A stretch of 64,000 nt of DNA. It comes from Rhyacophila brunnea (Eukaryota; Arthropoda; Insecta; Trichoptera; Rhyacophilidae). The notes beneath the pieces are model-generated. The model was given only the letters and a program-made list of their open reading frames with translations, was not told the DNA's origin and ran no database searches. Position 1 is the first letter of the stretch, and every line of letters begins with the position of its first letter. Shown one piece after another: positions 49,629-61,008 of the stretch. The position numbers were made by a program, and so were the translations under genes. Location: NCBI GenBank assembly GCA_022495005.1, contig JAGYXB010001061.1, forward strand, positions 62,001 to 126,000. Direction: 5' to 3'.

Positions 49629-50429
49629 TCGCCAGTAGTTATACGTCTCTGATGTGTTTTCAAATTATTTATGTTTAATAAAGAATGTTACATTCTTAAA
49701 TCTTCTGAATTAATTATTAAAATAAAAAGCAATAGTTACATAGTTTATTTATATTATCATTTTGTAATATTTCTTTTACTTTAAGAACATTAGCAATTTA
49801 ATAAATAATATAGAAACTAATTCCCGGAGTCTAGCCTTTTTAATCATGGATTGTCGTGATCAACACATCAAGTGGGGGAATCCCGTGATTGCAAACCCGA
49901 GTCCACAGGTACGTTATATTCTTGCAAGTTAGATTTTATTTAGACGGAAAATAATACTTATAAAACAACCAATGATACTACTTGTGGTGGTTATATGCAT
50001 GTCTCCCTAAAATTTTCCATACTAATGAAACGAACGTGACACGATATGAATAATATTTCCATTCGAAAAGAGGGAAGCAAGCAGTAGTGAGTAGATCGAC
50101 GAAAAGAAGTTGTCACTGCAAAAAATTAACGCTGGAAAGGGTCTTGTTTCAAAATTGAATGCTCCAAAGCCTAATGCCGCGTTGCAAACAGCTTATCTGA
50201 TCTAGGAGACGTGCTCATACATAACATAACCTTACTTTGAATAATAATGCACATTCACCGACAATTACCGGTGCAATATCCGATCAAAAAAAATTAACTA
50301 AGTGAGCAAGTGTAACCAACAGGCAAAACAATTCAGTCAGCGAGTTATACGGTTTTGCACTGTCAGTATGACACTGCATATTATGAATTAAATATTATCA
50401 ACGTAAAATTCTCGAAAGGCAGGCTATTC
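49629..50429. other. Gene-free stretch
   Basis: No supported feature. Confidence 0.5.
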
Positions 50430-50635
50430 CGGCTATTTCTTCACGGCCCGCGTGGCCTTCCCTCGCCCGTGCCAAATAGAGGGAAAACGATGGACAGAAA
50501 CAAAACAAAAAAACACATTAAGAGAAAACATCGCCGGGAAATGGGCGGATTCTCGCTGCCGCTGGAAGGGACGGAAAAATTTCAGGAATTTTCCGGAACG
50601 CAACGATAAAGGCCGGCATTTTTTTCGGTCGAGAT
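50430..50635. other. GC-richer island
   Basis: About 200 bp including CACGGCCCGCGTGGCC, CATCGCCGGGAAATGGGC and GAATTTTCCGGAACG. Two short overlapping ORFs without domains cross it. Confidence 0.3.
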
Positions 50636-51411
50636 AACATAATAACTTTTATTACTATTTGAGAGATTTTGCAAGCAGAGGGAGAATGTTTCGTGAAAAC
50701 GGCCGATACAGACCGATTTGGTTGACATGATTAGCATTTCGAAATATAATATCTAGAGATTGATAGGGCCTGTACGTGCATGGATTTACTTGCAACAATA
50801 ATGTATAAACTATCGCGATAATAGCTGCTTACACGTAAAGTGCTGACTGTCTCGCCAATCTCATTTTTCTAGAGTAAGCGAGACGCGATGTTGTGTACTG
50901 TCAACTGTGTGACAGGTCGTGAAAATCAGTTTACCTCAAAATGGGTCTGCGCGGTGTAGTTCGTTTTTTTACCAGCAGATTCGCCACTATCGTTGTACTG
51001 CGCAGGCGCAGATCGAAAAAATCCTAACTATAGCATGAAAATTCAGAGCTTCCGAACTTTTTTGGTTCATACATGCAATCAATGTTGCAACTTGCATGAT
51101 AATACATGTTTACATGTGCATTTTATTATTATGGCCGCGATAATACGTACTGTCAGCAGTAAATCCATGCACGAGTAAACGGGGTATTAGTCCCTATTCT
51201 AACCGTTGCAATGCATCCCGTATTTTTACAACTTCAATTCCAATGAAAATAATTCCATATATTGTAACGAAAATATTAATGAGTTTGATCTTTCTATATA
51301 AAATGACTGTAAAAGAATATTTTTAATATTTTGGAGAATATGCAATAAAGACTCTTACACATATTAATTAAAATATCTAGGACGTATTGTACATAATGTA
51401 TTAATGATCAG
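50636..51411. other. Gene-free stretch
   Basis: No supported feature. Confidence 0.5.
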
Positions 51412-51452
51412 AACCAGTTTCGTCTGTTACAACAGGACACTGTCAACTGATA
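51412..51452 (+). repeat. ACCGGTTTCG-type interspersed motif, copy 2
   Basis: Resembles 23642-23682; here AACCAGTTTCGTCTGTTAC, a short TGTTAC-AACA hairpin, then AGGACACTGTCAACTGAT. Confidence 0.45.
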
Positions 51453-51499
51453 CAAAATAAACAATATAACAATTTTTGTTAGTGTTTTATTTTAATTAA

Positions 51500-51745
51500 T
51501 ACAATGCTGTTGACAGTTCAAACCATTAAAGAAACTCTTTGATGTTTTACCATTTGCAACAACACATTTCTACAACAACAAGCTTTCTGATCGATAATCG
51601 TTATAAAAACAATCATTAAAACCAATTCCTGTTTAAGAATTATGAGAGACTCTTTCAAGCATCGACCCAAACATAACAAGCTGTGTTTCTTAAATGTTTC
51701 TGTTTCAATAGTGTGCCATGATGCACAAAAAGTTGGAAACCACTG
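51500..51745 (-). mobile_element. hAT-like terminus, minus strand (solo)
   Basis: Read on the minus strand from 51745: CAGTGGTTTCCAACTTTTTG, then TGCATCATGGCACAC, the classical start of a hAT/Charlie-like element. The opposite end and TSD were not found (outer flank ATCAGCTC). The 87-residue minus ORF across it has no domain. Confidence 0.5.
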
Positions 51746-52126
51746 ATCAGCTCCATGCTTCCTGAAAGTAAGTAATACCAAAACGCCTTGTTTGGCGAAA
51801 CCCTCTCAAGACAGACTCGCGTAATTATTTATTCACGACGGCATCTCAAAGTTTATAAAACGGGGAAGGGATGGCGGGTGAAGGGGAATAGGGAGACATG
51901 GGTGCCGGGGTGTGTGTTGAGCGGGTCATGTCTTCGAGATAACACTTAAAAGCCATACACACAATATAAACAATAATGTGCTCACAGACACACAATCATA
52001 CATGGACAAAAGTACCATATAAAGATATATTTATAATATGTTTAATATAATATATTTACATTAACTATATATCTAATAAATGCTAGACGACTACGTATAT
52101 ATGAAATACGATAGTATCATTTAAAG

Positions 52127-52210
52127 CAGTGTTCACCAACCCTTTTACACCTGCGGCCCGTTAAAATAAAAGTATGAGAAATATTTCGGCGACCATTAAG
52201 ACTCAGCTGA
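52127..52210 (+). mobile_element. hAT-like terminus (solo)
   Basis: CAGTGTTCACCAACCCTTTT followed by ACACCTGCGGCCCG fits a hAT 5' end. No right terminus recognised. Confidence 0.45.
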
Positions 52211-53228
52211 ACAGGAACAAGGTCATTCATAGTTTAGTCAGAAATAAACCTCAGCGTTGAAAGGACGTCATTTTAATTCAGTCTAACCTCAAAAACCTCT
52301 AACCATCGGGGATTTATTTTAAGAAACGCAATAATTATTAATTACAATTCTCGGTCGAACGAATATCATTATTATTATTCCCTTCAAACATAACATGTAT
52401 GCGACGTAACCTGAAGCCCGCCGAACGAATACAGGGCTGTCAAAAAATTTTAAAGTTAAAAATAGCTTACTGTACAGATGGAATAATTACATACTTCCAA
52501 GCGTCAAACGGCATACAACATTCATCTAAAATAATTATGAAAAGACTAGCTGATTATGTTATGTTATTTTTGTATTGTTCTTATTTTTTTGCTTATCAAA
52601 ATATTTCACATATTATCTGATGATGTGTATTTTGGATATATCGTAATATGTATCTGGTCTCATTAAAATTGCTATTAAGTTGATATAACATAGGAAAATC
52701 TGTAAATCATTAAAATGTTAATTTCGTTATAGTTTTTAATTAAACCGGTGCAATTACATATTAGATTTAAACACTGTTGTACTGTGTGACTTTTATAATA
52801 TCAGATAAAACTGTAGGATGTCAGCAAAAGAGTAAACAAAACCCAGCTCATGGGATAACCGAATGGTAAGCAACTGTATATATTATATTTTCCCGCCAAA
52901 TTGCACACAATTAAAAACAATTTATCATAAAAACAAGTAAGACGTCTTCGACAGCCCTGGGTGATTGATTCGATAAAGTCGGCAGTTTTTTTTGTCTTGT
53001 TCTCTGCGATCGCTAGCTTTGAATAAAAAAATCTATGGGTGACCATTTTTTATGAGTATAAATTATTTCTTGCATTGGCTTTTATTAATTAATAATTATT
53101 GTACCTACCAACTAAAAGTAAAGTTGCGTTACTTGTTTGTAAAAGTGTCAGACTAAATTAATTAAACTAATCGGGTAAGTAATAAAAAGTCATTAATTGA
53201 GTTAGCATTTACTTGGTAGAATTCCATT
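52211..53228. other. Gene-free stretch
   Basis: No supported gene; short ORFs at 52399-52620 and 52801-53046 have no recognised domain. Confidence 0.5.
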
Positions 53229-53274
53229 TTAAAAGAAATGAAAATATAATTAATTATATTTTCATTTCTTTTAA
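53229..53274. repeat. Perfect 46-bp palindrome
   Basis: Two exactly complementary 23-base arms without a spacer, centred in AATTAATT at about 53251. The arms contain AAAAGAAATGAAAATATAAT. It can extrude as a cruciform; composition alone is AT-rich, but a perfect 46-bp palindrome is not expected by chance. Confidence 0.92.
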
Positions 53275-54547
53275 TAAAAAGTCACTTTCTTTTATAATAA
53301 ACAGACATCACTATATTAATTTTTTTTTAAATATGCATTAGAATTAAACAATATGTACCCATTTTTTTTTTAAAATAGTTATGTAATAGGTCTTACATAT
53401 TCAAAATAAATACTATTCATTAATAATGTTTTTTGGATAGCACATGAAATAAAGATGTAGGTAGATATGTATTTCAACATCCTCTCGGACAATTTCAGGT
53501 TAAAACGTTATTAATATATTATTATTAAGTTTATATCGTGGCTATCCATCATATTGGTTGCAATGTTTTCCACCAAACACCTGATTAACAAATTGAATTT
53601 AGTAACATTTACGTATATTAGAAGATATCATTTTTTGGTCACCCCATATTTTATACACTTTGACAGTGTTATGATTTAAATTAAATAAGAGATCATTATT
53701 ATTACTTTAGACCAAAGCATTGTCGGCGACCTTTGCATATTACCAGTAGAGCAACAATTCCGGACCACATGTAAAAAAATCATATTTTCAATTCTCAAGG
53801 GCAATTCTGTAGAGCGTCCCCTTAATGTTTTGTTTATTAGTTTTTAAGTGTTGTATTATTTAAGATGGATAATGTGAAAAGGGACGCAGAGAGGCTGTAT
53901 TATCGACTGGAGAGTGAGCTCGGAACAGAGACTCCTGAAGGTCGATTGTGTAGTCGGCCATGGACCTGAATGGTCTGTAGCGTGAGTATAATTATAACAG
54001 ATACACATAACGGACATATTATAACCGTCTGATTGCCAATGCAAAAAAAAATAACATGAAAATTCTATTGTTAATTGAAATAATCATAAACCGATCAGTA
54101 AATAGTTGTAATAATATTTCTGGATATTTTAGATTTAGATAGTTTTAAAAAGTAGTGTGAAATCTGCTGCTGCATTTTTGCTAGAATAAACCAACCAGCG
54201 GCTTCAGTGTATTTTCGCAGAGACGAAGGTCTACATTGACATCCATTCGGTTTGTCTGATTCGTTTTGTATATTGACGGGTTGTTAGGCCACTAATGATG
54301 TTAATAATATTATTGTTATTAAATTGACTCATGTATTCCTCGAACTTTGTAAATGACTGAATTTTAGCAGTATAAACAAGCGTATCCCAAACTTGTAATA
54401 AAAACCCTGCCTTTATTATCTATTCAATCATGACAACGATCAAATCTCTCTGTAAGATATTACATCACAGTTATGACAATTTGACGTCACATTCAATCGA
54501 ATAATATATGCGTATCAGCATATTGAAAATCATTTCACCAACTCATT
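53275..54547. other. Gene-free stretch
   Basis: Very AT-rich, no supported feature. Confidence 0.5.
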
Positions 54548-54840
54548 CATTCTACGCTTCGCAGAGCAGCGCTACGCCGCAGAATGCTACGCACGAAGAG
54601 CGCAGCGTAGACGCGTAGGCGCGAGGCTCTACGCCGAACGTAATGATAGCTGTAGCCATCCACATACGATTCTGGATTATCTCATGGAGATAAGATAGCG
54701 GTGTAATGGCATCGAACCTCTCCCATCCGCGCCGGACGGGTTTCTATTACATCCGGCCGAGGGGAAACGGCATGAGAAAATTCACCGCGCTTTATCGCTT
54801 CCCGGCGGGGGAAACCGTCCGCTCTTGTGTACTAAAATAA
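54548..54840. other. GC island with clustered CTACGC motifs
   Basis: Between 54550 and 54640 the hexamer CTACGC or its complement GCGTAG occurs about six times in ~90 bases, in both orientations, giving several possible short hairpins. The following segment to 54840 is GC-rich (CCGCGCCGGACGGG, CATCCGGCCGAGGGG, CCGGCGGGGGAAACCG). It may be a transposon terminus region plus an unexplained GC-rich block. Confidence 0.45.
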
Positions 54841-55154
54841 GCCGCTAAAGTGAAAATAACAAATAACCCAATGAGTGAAGCGGGAATATACTAAGATTAG
54901 TTTATCTGCGATGCAAAAAACATCGTAAGCGATATACTCCATAACTCTTATTTCTACATATATCGTATAAGAAAATAGTTTGATTACGAAATAGTATCGC
55001 ACATGCTTTTTTGAACAATAATATTATAGTATTTTTTTTAGAAAGACTTTACAATATCACATCCTAATTATCCTTATATAGCAGAGACTGAACTCTTGTT
55101 TTAATTGGTTACGTTCGTTTAGTATTGTGAATGTATTAATTATTGATTTATGTT

Positions 55155-55439
55155 GGTCTATTCTATACTTATCGACCGCTAAAGTGATAGTGATAAATAT
55201 TATCAAACTTAGGGTAGGTTTGTATCAAAGTATTAGCACTTATTGTAACAATTACAAAACTTTAGTTATAATTGTTGCAATAAGTGCTATATTTTAAGTG
55301 CTGTTAAAATGTAGCACTTATTGCAACAATATAAGCATCTTATTGTAATTGTTACAATAAGTGCTAATACTTTGATACAAACCTACCCTAAGTTTAACAA
55401 TATTTATCATTTTAGCGGTCGATAAATATAGAATAGACC
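55155..55439. mobile_element. Nested palindromic MITE
   Basis: Outer inverted arms at about 55155-55258 and 55338-55439 both start GGTCTATTCTATA and share TTATCGACCGCTAAA, AAACTTAGGGTAGGTTTG and TATCAAAGTATTAGCACTTA. Between them lies a second inverted repeat (55271-55330) with arms ATTGTTGCAATAAGTGCTA and its complement. The block GCACTTATTGYAACAAT thus occurs four times, alternating in orientation. No TSD was recognised and there is no coding capacity. Confidence 0.85.
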
Positions 55440-55713
55440 CACTGGAATATTTATGTAGGTATATGTCAACAATAATTATATACACATTCGCGCTGTTAAT
55501 TGATTTTTTTACCGTTTTAAGGACAAAACAGGTCTTGGTGGAAAATGTTTACTTATATAATATTGTCGCCGAGCTGTTAGAACCTACTACCTACGTGATA
55601 ATTCGTTCAGTTAAGATTAGATACACCGCATAGTTTAGTAAAAACCCTCAATATATATATATAGTTACGGCCAAAATTTTAATATACCTAACTAATTGTA
55701 GAAACGTCAGATT

Positions 55714-57010
55714 TACGAGGGTGGGTCAATAATTCCTTAGAAAAAAGCATTAATACAGTTTTTATTTTTGTATTTTTTTTTTATTTCTCAACATAATCTC
55801 CTTGGAGCTCAATACACTTGGTTAGACATTTCTCAATTTTTTTAAACCGTCAGAAAAATAAGTTTTCGGAAGGTCCTCAAAATAAGCATTTGTCCGATCG
55901 ATGACTTCTTCATTTGAAAAAAAACGTTGTCCAGTTAGCCATTTTTTTAAGTTTGGGAAAAGGAAAAAGTCACTGGGGCTAAATCTGGCGAATACGGTGG
56001 GTGGTCGACCAATTCGAACTTCAATTCTTCAATTTTAGCCATTGATCGTAAACATGTGTGAACACGGGCATTGTCCTGATGAAAGAGGATTTTTTTCCTG
56101 TTTAAATGAGGCCGTTTTTCTTCAATTTTGTTTTTTAGCTGGTCCAATAAAGATGCATAATAATCCCCTGTTATTGTTTTTCCTTTTTCCAAATAGTCAA
56201 CGAAAATAATTTCACGTGCATCCCAAAATACAGTAGCCATAACCTTACCAGCTGATTTTACGGTTTTCGCCTTCTTTGGACATGGTTCGCCTTTCGCAAT
56301 CCACTGCTTTGACTGTTCTTTCGTCTCGGGAGTATAGTGGTGTATCCATGTTTCATCTACAGTCACAAAGCGACGAAAAAATTCATCCGGATTGCGTTGC
56401 ATGAGCGACAACAGGGCTTTAGAGGCCACCACCCTATTGCGTTTATTGTCGACTGTGAGCAAACGCGGCACCCATCTTGCAGAAATATTTTTCATGCCCA
56501 ATTTGTCATGTAAAATATAAATGACGCTACCTTTTGAGATCCCTGTAACCTCAATTATCTCACTCAACTTTAATCTTCGGTCACTTAACACCATATCGTG
56601 GATTTTATTGATCATTTCTGGTGTAGTCACCTCTACAGGACGTCCTGAGCGTGGTTCATCCTTTGTTGATGTACGACCACGTTTAAATTCATTTAACCAG
56701 TTATAAATAGTTGCAAGTGAAGGAGCAGATGTGCCGTGAACTAAATCCAACTCATTTTTTATTTCCTTTGCTGTTAACCCTTTTATATTAAAATGTTTAA
56801 TAACAGCTCTAAACTCAATTTTCTCCATTTTTCCATTTTCCACAAGCAAATTTTTTTTAAATGTACGAGAAACACACAACAACCCGACCAATCTGATTGA
56901 AACTTCGCAGCATACTGAATCGGTAGTGCCGCTGCATGAAAACAAACCGCTTACAGTACTAGTCGCGCCACCTGTCGGCTTTTCTAAGGACTTATTGACC
57001 CACCCTCGTA
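55714..57010 (-). mobile_element. Full-length mariner transposon
   Basis: Element 55716-57008 (1293 bp), flanked by TA dinucleotides (55714-55715, 57009-57010). TIRs begin CGAGGGTGGGTCAATAA and continue with one mismatch through TCCTTAGAAAA, about 29 bp. The length, TA target and single transposase ORF fit mariner. The TIRs are nearly identical, so the copy is young, but the transposase is broken, so it can move only in trans. Confidence 0.96.
55781..56828 (-). pseudogene. Mariner (irritans-type) transposase, frameshifted
   Basis: The start ATG at 56828 gives MEKIEFRAVIKHF, the usual mariner N-terminus. The open frame itself extends upstream through the TIR to 57014 without a plausible start there. 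In order: helix-turn-helix region (about residues 1-110, with ATIYNWLNEFKRG and the DEPRSGRP linker), a WVPRLLT-type linker, first catalytic Asp in VTVDETWIHHY, HQDNARVH with the second Asp, and HPPYSPDLAP. One base is missing just after DLAP (near 55974), so the open frame ends at 55947 in TFSFSQT. In the next frame the sequence resumes as SDFFLFPNLKKWL, restoring the third Asp 34 residues after the second (DD34D). A second 1-base loss in an A-run near 55843 shifts the last ~20 codons before the TAA at 55781-55783. Allowing for both, the length is ~349 codons, the family norm. Non-functional. Confidence 0.95.
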
Positions 57011-57653
57011 ACATGTTTCATTTTAATAATACCAAATATGTATTAAATTTTCGTCCTAAAATCCAATGAAAATATTATATTTGACACTTTGCAACACTGG
57101 AATTATTTGAAATACGGCAACACTGCCGAGTGATAAATAATCTCACTTTTTTTGCAGAAGAGGCAGATAATGAAAGACGATTTGCTGCGGGATTTTATTT
57201 AATATAATTAATATTTCATGAAAAGGATGAATAATTATTTCAAAACTGCTTATTTTTTTTAAACATTTGTATACAATATATAATACATTATTCGGAGTGG
57301 AGCTGGAGCAAGTATTAGGTCCCGGAGCCTTTAATTTATGTCGTTTTCAAACGCTTGATGATGGCGAGCCCTTAACTACATGATCATAGATCGATTTAAA
57401 ATGAGGGAAATGTTAGCATGCCAATTTCGACTGGCAGATAAGTAACATAACTGAATGTCTGTTACAAAAAAATATTAGGTACCATGACTAGTTCCAAAGC
57501 TCTCAGTTTTACGACATATGTACATACATAAATATCCAATTCTATATGTTCGTGGCAACATTTAGGCGGACATCTTCAGCCGTAATAGCAGGTTAGGAAA
57601 TACGTGAACGCTGGTTAGCGATAATGAATTTTATTTAGATCTGCGTCATTTAA
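57011..57653. other. Gene-free stretch
   Basis: No supported feature. Confidence 0.5.
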
Positions 57654-57803
57654 TAAACAATGCCACTAAATTACGTTGACGATGAATATTAATACCAGTA
57701 CATAATATGATTTATATATTATAATATATAAACAATGCCACTAAATTACGTTGACGATGAATATTAATACCAGTACATAATATGATTTATATATTATAAA
57801 TAT
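57654..57803 (+). repeat. Perfect 75-bp tandem duplication
   Basis: The 71 bases 57654-57724 are identical to 57729-57799 (period 75), starting TAAACAATGCCACTAAATTA. Zero divergence means a very recent event, or an assembly/allele artefact. Confidence 0.92.
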
Positions 57804-58959
57804 TACCCCAAATATTTTGGCTTCAAAAAATACGAATTAATTATATTATTACAAAAGCAGATACATTATAATCGTACCTTACTGTTCGATTATGGATCAT
57901 TAATTGAAATTAGGACAATTTCGGTACCTATTCATTTATCTAACGAATTTATTTGTTGCATTTTTTGTATATATTGTACATCATCCGCATTTTACGTTTA
58001 AAAAGCCATATATAGGTACTTATATTACTTTTTTATTTGTAGTAGGTCTATCATGTTTCAAAAAGTTAGTAGCATTTTATGGCGAGCAGGAAGGTCTTTT
58101 CTTATCGAGGATTGACCGTAATAAATTATATTCGAGTAAGCATCACGAATACTATTCTTTGAAAGTTAGGAAAGGATACTCTCAGCATGGCTTACGTTCG
58201 TTACGCCACCCGCATAGGAGTGGATGCGTGATGGGTGGTGAAGGGGAAAAGCAATTGTGAATGCGAAAGTCAGAGCACTTCTCCATTTTGAACATTTGGT
58301 TAAATATTGAAGGTTGGTTTAAGAAAATAGAACTGAAATCTTACGGTTAGTCAACGAGTATCACTCTCTGACTTAATTGCTTTCGCAAATAAAGAAGTAA
58401 AACGTAACGCATAGCAGATATTTCAGAGAAATCCCGACTGAAAAAGCAGCGAAAAGGAAAAAAAGGCGGGCGCCCAATTCGAAATTCGAACGAGACGGGA
58501 TGCCTGGCAAGTATCTTTCCATACAATTGGGTCATTATGGTTTGATGCTTTCGCGGAAATCGTACGTCTCTCGCACAGTATGTGGATAAAGCTTACGCAA
58601 TTCCGCATTTTTTCCCTTCGCATTCACGAGAGAAGCGAAAGTTATCGTAACTCAGCGCGGTTTCTAAAGGAGGATATAAGAAAGGGGGACGGCTTGAATA
58701 GGAAGGAAGGTTTGTAACTAAAAATCGGGTGGATGAACGGAATCGGAGATATATTATTACATGGATACTCTCCCGTTCTCTGGTATTCAGAATATACTCA
58801 ATATTTTCATCGAAGTCTGATACCAAATAGATTAATTTGTGATACCATTCATACAATGTATCAATCAATGATATTAATTCATGCATTATCTGTACCGTAA
58901 CCCGATATGGATCTTAGCCACCTTCTCCATGCTCATATGACTGCCGCAAGCTGAATCGA
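57804..58959. other. Gene-free stretch
   Basis: A 118-residue ORF (57904-58260) has a hydrophobic N-terminus but no recognised family. The patch 58430-58700 is GC-normal. No call. Confidence 0.45.
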
Positions 58960-60041
58960 ACCAACAGTCTAGGTCTCCTGAACCTCGTATAGTCTTCTAG
59001 TAAATTCAAGGTGCGCCTCTACTATGGCACAAACGGCTCCGAAGACCCTTCTCAATATCCTTTCAATAACTTCTTGGGTGATGTCGTTTCGAGAAGTAAT
59101 ACCTGACCACAGATATACGAAATTGTTAACATTCTCTAATTAGTAGGCATTAGCAATGAATGAGGAGTTTGAAGGAGAATCACTCGTAGGCATGTGTTTA
59201 CCTGCTTTGTTTTGACCTAAAATATACCTGGGACTCCTGCCTCCTACATGGGATAAATCTTGTAATACGTCATGTCCCTGACTGAAAACAATTATTACTG
59301 TCGAGATAATATACATAGTTATAAACTTGCTTGATTGGAGTTCCAGGATTACTTCGGGTCGCTTAAGCAGTTTATGATTGGTTTTGTCTTCGAGACATTT
59401 TCCTATAAACCTATTTTGAGGCATCAATTGTCATTTCCTTCCATTTACGAAAGCGAAAACACGCTGTCACTTTTATTCTTTTTTTGGTTTTTCGTCTGAG
59501 TTCGGGACTTGGAGGTGGACAAATAACACACCGGAATTGTGGTGGAAACGACGAGATTTATTTAATGTTAATATCTACTAATGGTTACATTTTTTATAAT
59601 TTATTTTATGCGTAGCGCGAGTTAACAATGTTTACTGTCTGGCCATCTGCCGCGTATTACCCGCCATTTTATGTTTCGCTCTCAGCGAGAAGCGTTGTCA
59701 AAAACGGCGACAATGGCGACGTTTCAGATATTTTTAAACGTCCGGGATTTACAGCATCGCCGGCTTTATTATTATTTATTTTCGTAATCAACCCTTACTA
59801 TTTGTTGGCTTGGTACCGATTAGGGCCTCTCCAGATTCACAGAGACATCCCCAAATGGGGACAATTTGGGAATGTAACACGATGTAGTCTACAAAACGCA
59901 CATGACTGATATATTTGGTGTTACTAACGAGTTTTCTGTTCTCCCGGTCAAATTACTTGCATAGATTTTCTGGATATGCCGTAAATAGTTTGGGTGAGAT
60001 CTTATCGCCACGCCGAACACCTTTGCTACCAATCTAATGAA
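58960..60041 (-). pseudogene. Fragmented RTE-like reverse transcriptase
   Basis: Three pieces lie in order on the minus strand. At about 60040-59850: GVRRGDKISPKLFTAYPENL (motif B block) then, after a stop, HVRFVDYIVLHSQ, corresponding to the FADD catalytic box with the first catalytic Asp replaced by Val or shifted. At about 59290-59150: DVLQDLSHVGGRSPRY...LGQNKAGKHM, the connection between catalytic box and thumb. At about 59150-58965: NVNNFVYLWSGITSRNDITQ then EVIERI, matching the YLGSxIT...EI..RI block also seen at 5117. About 550 bp of unrelated sequence interrupts pieces one and two, and multiple stops and shifts are present. One old element copy, disrupted. Confidence 0.8.
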
Positions 60042-60279
60042 GGTTCGCTATTAAATTCCTGTACCTATGTAATATAATATATAGTATGTTTATATCATAG
60101 CAGTAAAGTATCTACTTCAAAACACAAAGAGTATCATTACGAAATTAGAACATCAGTATATAAATCGGTATTCACATAAATTTCAATTGCTTTAATTTGG
60201 ATGTCGTTACTTAGCTATAATGATATGCATTTAATTTTTAAAATAGAGCAATTTAAATACAGTCGTATTAAAAATAAAA

Positions 60280-60600
60280 TAAAAAAACCTCCGCTCGGCG
60301 GCCAATTAATGTGTCAGATATTTCGGGAAAAATAAAATATCGGCTTCGGGACCCGACGCCGATTAGACCCGAAGCAATGACGTAATGACTTGTTTATATT
60401 GTGGCCGGTAATAATGACAATCGTTTTTGGACACGCGAAACCTCCCACGGAAATTTAACCAGCGGCCGGAAAACTTATTACACCGTTCCACATTTAATTT
60501 TCCGTAATTGATACGTACGGAAAAAATACAACGAGGCATTTTAAAATAATAATTCAACTCGAGATAAGGTCGGTGTATTGTACGGTGTAAAAAAGTTCTA
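60280..60600. other. GC-normal segment, possible regulatory DNA
   Basis: Contains CGGCGGCCAATTAATGTG, GGGACCCGACGCCGATTAG and GTTCCACATTTAATTTTCCG: mixed GC-normal and homeodomain-core-like ATTA text unlike either flank. A 96-residue minus ORF (60363-60653) has no known domain. No gene call. Confidence 0.25.
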
Positions 60601-60616
60601 AATAATTGACTTGCGA

Positions 60617-61008
60617 GGACGATTTGGCGCCGGGACAACTGGGCGCCACGCAATTCGAAAATAAATAGACATTAGGTACTTATAGGTAATTTAAAAAATA
60701 TATTTAATATTATTATGTATATTTAAATTATTATATTATGATATAATATATTGTTGGTGAGAAATTAAATATGCACACGTAAATAATGATTTAATCGTGC
60801 ATATGTTTAAGTTCCAACGAAAAAAAGAGTTTATATAAAGCCTTAGGCATGGTAATTCTCAATCCCCAATAAAAAAACATTATGTTAAGAGTAAAATGAA
60901 TTTAAATTACTACGTAGTAGATAGAAACTGATTAAAATTCCTCGTCTACGTTCTGTTTACGTGTCTACGACAGTGCGGCGTCCAATTGTCCTGGTGTCCA
61001 GTTGTCCC
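60617..61008. mobile_element. MITE-like element with tandem 16-mer inverted ends
   Basis: The left end has two adjacent units, GGACGATTTGGCGCC (60617-60631) and GGGACAACTGGGCGCC (60632-60647). The right end, on the complementary strand, has GGGACAACTGGACACC (61008-60993) and AGGACAATTGGACGCC (60992-60977). Each end is therefore a tandem pair of the same ~16-mer, facing inward, enclosing ~330 bp of AT-rich noncoding DNA. Superfamily unknown; no TSD recognised. Confidence 0.7.

Noticed and set aside
56521..56706. 61-residue plus-strand ORF
   Set aside because: Antisense shadow of the mariner transposase.
55714..57010. 355-residue transposase starting at 57014
   Set aside because: The first ~62 residues are translated TIR/untranslated sequence; the mariner N-terminus begins at the ATG at 56828.
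57904..58260. 118-residue ORF with hydrophobic N-terminus
   Set aside because: The hydrophobicity follows from T-rich codons; no known family and no upstream promoter or exon context that I can see.
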